From NCBI RefSeq assembly GCF_027580225.2, contig NW_027395284.1, positions 4,277,194 through 4,341,193 of the forward strand: DNA of 64,000 nucleotides, written 5' to 3'. How positions within the stretch are numbered: position 1 is the first letter of the stretch; each line of letters opens with the position of its first letter. The notes beneath the pieces are model-generated. The model was given only the letters and a program-made list of their open reading frames with translations, was not told the DNA's origin and ran no database searches. The position numbers and the translations under genes are program-made. This document shows, one piece after another, positions 28,993 to 64,000 of this stretch. Origin of the DNA: Misgurnus anguillicaudatus. Its lineage: Eukaryota; Chordata; Actinopteri; Cypriniformes; Cobitidae.

Positions 28993-29785
28993 GGTTTGTG
29001 TGTTTTGTACATTTTTTCCAACTTCTTCTTTTGGCAAATTATGTTGATTCGAGTCAAACAGCTGCTTTCAATGTCAAGTTAACAGGACATTCTTCCTGAA
29101 TCAAGTTAGTCACTTAATCTGTTGTTAAGTGGATGTCCCAGTTAGTCTCTAAGAAGATGGTGGATCTGAAGCCTTTGTAAAGCTACCCAGAGTATAATAA
29201 AGGACAGACGTTTGCAATTTCAAACAACTCTGGTTTATGCTCAAGTTTGGCTCGGTTTCTCCTGCCTTGCTTTTTCAAAACAGGGAAACTGTACTTGTTT
29301 TGTCAGCATGCGTTACCTTGTATGTTTCAGTAAACAGCCGCGCTGTTTGGCCTCTACTGTGTGAGTAATAGATGAGCTATTCATCATGCAAACCGCTGTT
29401 GGCCAAGCTTACTAATCAGCTAATAACAGCAATTTCTTTCAGTTCTCCAATTACAGACAGCCGTTCATCACGTTTATTGTCTGTTTTACTCCAATTACAA
29501 TGCCTAAATCTTAATCCGCTCCACCCATTCTCTAATTACTCAGAGAGTTTTATTAAATTACTCAAGTTTGTTGGCCGTTCAAAGCCAAAGACACATCAAA
29601 CAAATAGAAGAAAGCATTGGTTAATGCCTCAGGCAACATCACAGAGGATTTTGCGCGCCGTTAACTCTTGTCATATCCCAGATTTTATTTCATTTTTGAT
29701 AAAGGTGAAGACTTAATGACACAACAAGAGGATCAGTGACTGCCCCCGTTTATTTCTCTCCTGCTACTGGCGGATGTGTCCCCAG
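28993..29785. other. HECTD1 first intron, last part
   Basis: No repeat was recognised. The acceptor of the coding exon is probably the CCCCAG at 29780-29785 after a pyrimidine-rich stretch, although the tract is interrupted and another acceptor is possible. Confidence 0.45.
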
Positions 29786-29830
29786 TTGGGCCTGTGACCG
29801 GGTGTTGGGTGGAAAGGGAAGCCAGGCGTG

Positions 29831-58500
<28,670 letters not shown>

Positions 58501-59000
58501 NNNNNNNNNNNNNNNNNNNNNNNNNNNNNNNNNNNNNNNNNNNNNNNNNNNNNNNNNNNNNNNNNNNNNNNNNNNNNNNNNNNNNNNNNNNNNNNNNNNN
58601 NNNNNNNNNNNNNNNNNNNNNNNNNNNNNNNNNNNNNNNNNNNNNNNNNNNNNNNNNNNNNNNNNNNNNNNNNNNNNNNNNNNNNNNNNNNNNNNNNNNN
58701 NNNNNNNNNNNNNNNNNNNNNNNNNNNNNNNNNNNNNNNNNNNNNNNNNNNNNNNNNNNNNNNNNNNNNNNNNNNNNNNNNNNNNNNNNNNNNNNNNNNN
58801 NNNNNNNNNNNNNNNNNNNNNNNNNNNNNNNNNNNNNNNNNNNNNNNNNNNNNNNNNNNNNNNNNNNNNNNNNNNNNNNNNNNNNNNNNNNNNNNNNNNN
58901 NNNNNNNNNNNNNNNNNNNNNNNNNNNNNNNNNNNNNNNNNNNNNNNNNNNNNNNNNNNNNNNNNNNNNNNNNNNNNNNNNNNNNNNNNNNNNNNNNNNN
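58501..59000. other. Assembly gap (500 N)
   Basis: Exactly 500 N. The left edge cuts HECTD1 exon 35 inside the HECT domain. Confidence 0.99.
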
Positions 59001-59584
59001 GAACGAGTAGAGATGATCCATATGCATAGCTCTTGTCTCCTGCAGTAAATGGACACACAATGTCTGATCCAGTCTCTCCATTCCTTGCTATGCTGAGTTG
59101 TTTTAGCCGAGTGCACCAAACGTGACGACTACATTCTTATTTACTTGCATATGAGTGTCAGTAAAAGTTCTCTCCAAACGCAAGTAATTTCTTTGTCCTT
59201 CCATCCAACAGTACACACGACGGGTACACACAAACACACAAGGCATGAAATTTGACGCGCTTTTTGGTATTCTTTTAAAAGACATGGTTGCAAACAGCAC
59301 ATCTAAATCCTTATTTACTCGCTTCTATCTCTATACAGCAAGTTTATTCAATCACATGCATGGGCAGATATTCCTTTGTGCTGCTTTTACAATCAACACG
59401 TTACTGAGTAATGGCGTCTGTAAACAAACATTGATATGGTGACCACGCTAATCTCTTGTTGTGTGTGTACTATAATGATTAAAAAACACAGAGTCCAGAC
59501 AGAGCCAGTTCTTCTTTTGTGCTTTTTATTTGCACAAAAGTAAAACTCTCACTAATCCTAACAATAATGAATCAATACACTACA
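59001..59584. other. Unassigned DNA after the gap
   Basis: No HECTD1 exon, no recognisable repeat end and no RNA gene. If the scaffold order is right this is HECTD1 intron or 3' flank. Confidence 0.4.
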
Positions 59585-59820
59585 GGGTGGTTTCCCGGAC
59601 AGGGATAAGACTAGTCCTAGACTAAAATAAATGTAAGAGCTGTCCAAACTGAAAACAACTTTCACAGACATATCTTAAAATACATCAGTGCCCTTTGTTT
59701 TGCCTCAAAATACACAAGTGATATTTTTAGTGAGACATATTTGTTAAAACTAGTTATATTTTCTAATTAAACTAAGGCCTAGTCCTGGCTTAAGCTAATC
59801 ACTGTCTGGGAAACCACCCC
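59585..59820. mobile_element. MITE with GGTGGTTTCCCGGACAGGG ends, best-preserved copy
   Basis: GGTGGTTTCCCGGACAGGG and ACTGTCTGGGAAACCACCCC are inverted ends. The interior has AGACTAGTCCTAGACTAAAA and AGGCCTAGTCCTGGCTTAAG. Other copies at 20045, 36844 and 38723. Confidence 0.85.
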
Positions 59821-59943
59821 TCCATCTCTTACTAAATGTACCATGATTACTACGTATTTGTAGCTAAAAACATGGTTGTACTTTTTTGTAGTAAAACCAT
59901 GGTTTTTATAAGGTATACTTGTAAAAGTATAACAAAATATTTC

Positions 59944-60181
<238 letters not shown>

Positions 60182-60371
60182 ATGAGTAGGCATAATGATT
60201 TTCACATCATTTTGAAGAAAAAAACTCTAGACTACTAGATCCTGTTTTGAAAAGTCTTGGGAACACATGTTTGGAATGAGTTTTCTGGACTTAAATCAGT
60301 GACTTAAAAATGTAGCTTTTTCAAAAACCACGCATAAACATTTTTCTCTCAAAAATACAAACATGTACATA

Positions 60372-61995
60372 CAGTCTTGTTCAAAATAATAGCAGTACAA
60401 TGTGACTAACCAGAATAATCAAGGTTTTTAGTATATTTTTTATTGCTACGTGGCAAACAAGTTACCAGTAGGTTCAGTAGATTCTCAGAAAACAAATGAG
60501 ACCCAGCATTCATGATATGCACGCTCTTAAGGCTGTGCAATTGGGCAATTAGTTGAATTAGTTGAAAGGGGTGTGTTCAAAAAAATAGCAGTGTGGCATT
60601 CAATCACTGAGGTCATCAATTTTGTGAAGAAACAGGTGTGAATCAGGTGGCCCCTATTTAAGGATGAAGCCAACACTTGTTGAACATGCATTTGAAAGCT
60701 GAGGAAAATGGGTCGTTCAAGACATTGTTCAGAAGAACAGCTTACTTTGATTAAAAAGTTGATTGGAGAGGGGAAAACCTATAAAGAGATGCAAAAAATG
60801 ATAGGCTGTTCAGCTAAAATTATCTCCAATGCCTTAAAATGGAGAGCAAAACCAGAGAGACGTGGAAGAAAACGGAAGACAACCATCAAAATGGATAGAA
60901 GAATAACCAGAATGGCAAAGGCTCAGCCAATGATCACCTCCAGGATGATCAAAGACAGTCTGGAGTTACCTGTAAGTACTGTGACAGTTAGAAGACGTCT
61001 GTGTGAAGCTAATCTATTTTCAAGAATCCCCCGCAAAGTCCCTCTGTTAAAAAAAGGCATGTGCAGAAGAGGTTACAATTTGCCAAAGAACACATCAACT
61101 GGCCTAAAGAGAAATGGAGGAACATTTTGTGGACTGATGAGAGTAAAATTGTTCTTTTTGGGTCCAAGGGCCACAGGCAGTTTGTGAGACGACCCCCAAA
61201 CTCTGAATTCAAGCCACAGTACACAGTGAAAACAGTGAAGCATGGAGGTGCAAGCATCATGATATGGGCATGTTTCTCCTACTATGGTGTTGGGCCTATT
61301 TATCGCATACCAGGGATCATGGATCAGTTTGCATATGTTAAAATACTAGAAGAGGTCATGTTGCCCTATGCTGAAGAGGACGTGCCCTTGAAATGGTTGT
61401 TTCAACAAGACAATGACCCAAAACACACTAGTAAACGGGCAAAGTCTTGGTTCCAACCAACAAAATTAATGTTATGGAGTGGCCAGCCCAATCTCCAGAC
61501 CTTAATCCAATTGAGAACTTGTGGGGTGATATCAAAAATGCTGTTTCTGAAGCAAAACCAAGAAATGTGAATGAATTGTGGAATGTTGTTAAAGAATCAT
61601 GGAGTGGAATAACAGCTGAGAGGTGCCACAAGTTGGTTGACTCCATGCCACACAGATGTCAAGCAGTTTTAAAAAACTGTGGTCATACAACTAAATATTA
61701 GTTTAGTGATTCACAGGATTGCTAAATCCCAGAAAAAAATGTTTGTACAAAATAGTTTTGAGTTTGTACAGTCAAAGGTAGACACTGCTATTTTTTTGAA
61801 CACACCCCTTTCAACTAATTGCCCAATTGCACAGCCTTAAGAGCGTGCATATCATGAATGCTGGGTCTTGTTTGTTTTCTGAGAATCTACTGAACCTACT
61901 GGTAACTTGTTTGCCACGTAGCAATAAAAAATATACTAAAAACCTTGATTATTCTGGTTAGTCACATTGTACTGCTATTATTTTGAACAATACTG
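60372..61995 (+). mobile_element. Tc1-family transposon with ~210-bp inverted repeats, almost intact
   Basis: TA flanks both ends (60370-60371 and 61996-61997). The long inverted repeats (about 60372-60585 and 61785-61995) begin CAGTCTTGTTCAAAATAATA and are nearly identical apart from an AATTAGTTG duplication and a few bases. The transposase begins at ATG 60708 (MGRSRHCSEEQLTLIKKLIG), with a helix-turn-helix and GRKRK basic hinge. The catalytic triad is visible: Asp in LWTDESK, Asp in QQDNDPKH, Glu in NPIENLWG. Two frame changes, one at an A-run near 61050 and one between about 61449 and 61475, break one reading frame into three. The C terminus ends HTTKY at 61701. No insertion is seen within it. 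Confidence 0.93.
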
Positions 61996-61999
61996 TACA

Positions 62000-62930
62000 T
62001 GTTGCTCATATAATATTGTAGCCCAGTTTGTGCTGAACACAGTGTTATGAGACTTATTATGGTTTTAAGCAACTAAAAAAGCACAAATGTCAGTGCAGGT
62101 CAAAACTTCCCCAGGGCCCAAATAACCCTGCCATAGGCTATATTTCAGGTGTTGTGATCTTACTGTATACTGTGCGTCTGGCAAGAAACAAACCTTAACC
62201 CTCTTGGGTCCAAGGGGTTTTTAGGGCCACTCGTGTCTGGAGATTTTTATTAACACACATACACAACTGTATATATGGATTTGGATGTCATGTTTGGTAG
62301 CACTCGGATAAAAGTCAACTCGCACAGAAAGGAATGGAGAGACTGGATTGTAGATTGTGTATTCATTGATTGCATAAGGCAAGAGTTATGGATATGGATG
62401 TCTCTGCTAGTTCACTTCAATTGCGCGGGGATGTGGCGATCTTAGCTCATTATACAGATTATCAGGTAACTGGAGAAAGACGGTACCTCTCCTCTTTCTT
62501 ATACAATATATTCAATTAAATGCAATAAATAAATTAATTTATTAATAATGCAATAACTTAATCAATTATCAAGTATTAAGCAAATGCATATATTAATACA
62601 TTCAGGGATTAATAATAATTGAAAGTTATATAGTTCTCCCATAAGATATTCATATTAACTACAAAAAGAAAATGACTCTGAGCCAGTGGTATTATTATAA
62701 TTTATAATAAATTAAACATGCCTTATGAGTCTTTTTTAAATCTTGTTCTTTGTATATTTATAAACCAAACAGGCACAATATTATGTACACAGCACACAGT
62801 CAGTTAAAAAATCAGCAACTCACCTGACTCCCTTGCTTTCTTTAAGACCTTCTCTACTCTTCTTTGTCCGGCCACCCCCCACCTTCACCTGACTTAACGC
62901 TGACGATTTAGCTTATTTTGCTTCTTTCTT
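62000..62930. other. AT-rich DNA, nothing recognised
   Basis: No gene or repeat ends. TAACCCTCTTGGGTCCAAGG near 62199 resembles part of a diverged repeat. Confidence 0.4.
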
Positions 62931-62939
62931 TATAAAGAA

Positions 62940-64000
62940 AACCAACACTTTCAGCAGTCAGTTCTCTGTGCGGTCGCCTCTTGCCCTGATCCAAACTCCT
63001 GATGCATGCTCGCTCCCCTCTTTCTCTCTTTTATATGAAGCGGATATTTCCAAGATCTTTGCTTCTAACCACCTGACTACCTGTCCGTTAGATCCCACTC
63101 ATCTCCTTCAGGCCATTTTCTCCATCGCTTATCCCTGCTCTCACCCACATTATCAACCCAACTCTTTCCATTGGTACATTCCCCACAGCTTTTAAAGAGG
63201 CCCAGATGATAATCTCACTGCTAAAGAGAAACCCACACTTAATCCTGAAATGTTAGAAAAATACAGACCCGTATCTCTTCTTCCCTTCATTGCCAAGACT
63301 CTTGAGCGTGTGGTTTTTGACCAGCTCTCCTTCACACAAAATAACCTCCTGCACAGCAACCAGTCTGGTTTCAAGAGCGGTCACTCCATTGAAACTGCAC
63401 TGCTCTCAGTCATTGAAGCCCTCCAAATCATCTGTACTGATCCTAGTGGATTTATCTGCCGCTTTTGACCCTGTCAACCACCACATCCTCCTGTCAACCC
63501 TCAGGGCTATGGGTGTCTCTGGAACGGCGCTACTATGGTTCAGGTCTAACCTCTCAGGTAGGTAATTTAGAGTATCCTGGTGAGGTGACGTCTCTGAACC
63601 CCAAAGTCTCAATACCGTGGTACCTCAAGGCTCAGTGCTTGGACCACTGCTGTTTTCTATATACACAATATCCCTTGTTTCTGTCATTTGGAAACATTGC
63701 TTTTCCTACCACTGCTATGCGGATGACACCGTTCCAGCCTGATAATCCTATCCTAAGGCCCTTGACCCTAAGATTCATCAAAATCTTTCTGTTCAACTAG
63801 TCATTGATGATCAGCTCAGTTTTATGGAGCATGTTGCCAGCACCATCCTGCTCTTGTTGATTCATCCTCTACAAGATTAGGAAAATTAGACCTTATACAG
63901 GCTTATGTACCCTCTAGATCCCTGTGCTCTGCCAACGAGCGACAGCTTGTGTTGCCATCCCAAAAAGGGAAAAAATCACTATCGTGTACCTTTTGTGGTT
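62940..64000 (+). mobile_element. L2-type LINE fragment, reverse transcriptase region, broken
   Basis: Reading on the + strand, TTCPLDPTHLLQAI and then [40 protein letters not shown] and [20 protein letters not shown] follow the L2/CR1-type reverse transcriptase order. [11 protein letters not shown] appears at about 63617-63650 and the catalytic YADD box at 63716-63727. At least two frame changes and stops at about 63566 and 63584 break it, and the part after about 63790 joins the C-terminal end (SANERQLV), indicating an internal deletion. It runs off the window edge. Confidence 0.85.

Overview
This is a window of vertebrate nuclear DNA, most likely from a cypriniform (carp/zebrafish-type) fish. 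The evidence is compact multi-exon genes with GT-AG introns, a very high density of fish-type DNA transposons and MITEs (Tc1-like, hAT-like, Harbinger-like and TTAA-target foldback elements), tRNA-derived SINEs, an L2-type LINE fragment and long TG and GATA microsatellites. Nothing bacterial or viral was recognised. Two runs of exactly 500 N (4477-4976 and 58501-59000) are assembly gaps of conventional size. Species and repeat-family names are from recognition and were not checked by any search.

Layout. 1-4476 is repeat-rich and gene-poor: a decayed Tc1 copy, a TG microsatellite and a SINE remnant. 4977-22741 holds the last 15 visible coding exons (about 941 codons) of a HEAT-repeat trafficking gene on the + strand, read as HEATR5A. 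Its 3' UTR and poly(A) signal end near 23.65 kb. After about 2.3 kb comes a CpG-bearing presumed promoter and non-coding first exon (about 25.9-26.17 kb). From 29831 the large E3 ubiquitin ligase gene HECTD1 runs on the + strand through 35 coding exons that join in frame to about 2173 codons. It disappears into the second gap at the start of its HECT catalytic domain. 59001-64000 holds no recognisable HECTD1 exon, only repeats: a MITE, a GATA microsatellite, a nearly intact Tc1-family transposon and a broken L2 LINE.

The HEATR5A then HECTD1 tandem order matches the human chromosome 14q12 neighbourhood, which is the main reason for choosing HEATR5A over its paralogue HEATR5B. The products act separately: HEATR5 proteins in clathrin/AP-1 membrane traffic, HECTD1 as a cytosolic ubiquitin ligase. 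Nothing in the sequence links them beyond adjacency.

The most striking content lies in the introns. At least a dozen TTAA-bounded elements, many of them near-complete palindromes, occupy the introns and intergenic space. Some abut and share one TTAA. Several hAT-type MITEs keep perfect 8-bp target duplications. One HEATR5A intron (16746-22117) contains a multi-level nest of elements around a 2.2-kb insert with CpG-rich ends and a spliceable mini-ORF of unknown nature. That insert is the best candidate for something undescribed, but it may be only a transposon remnant.
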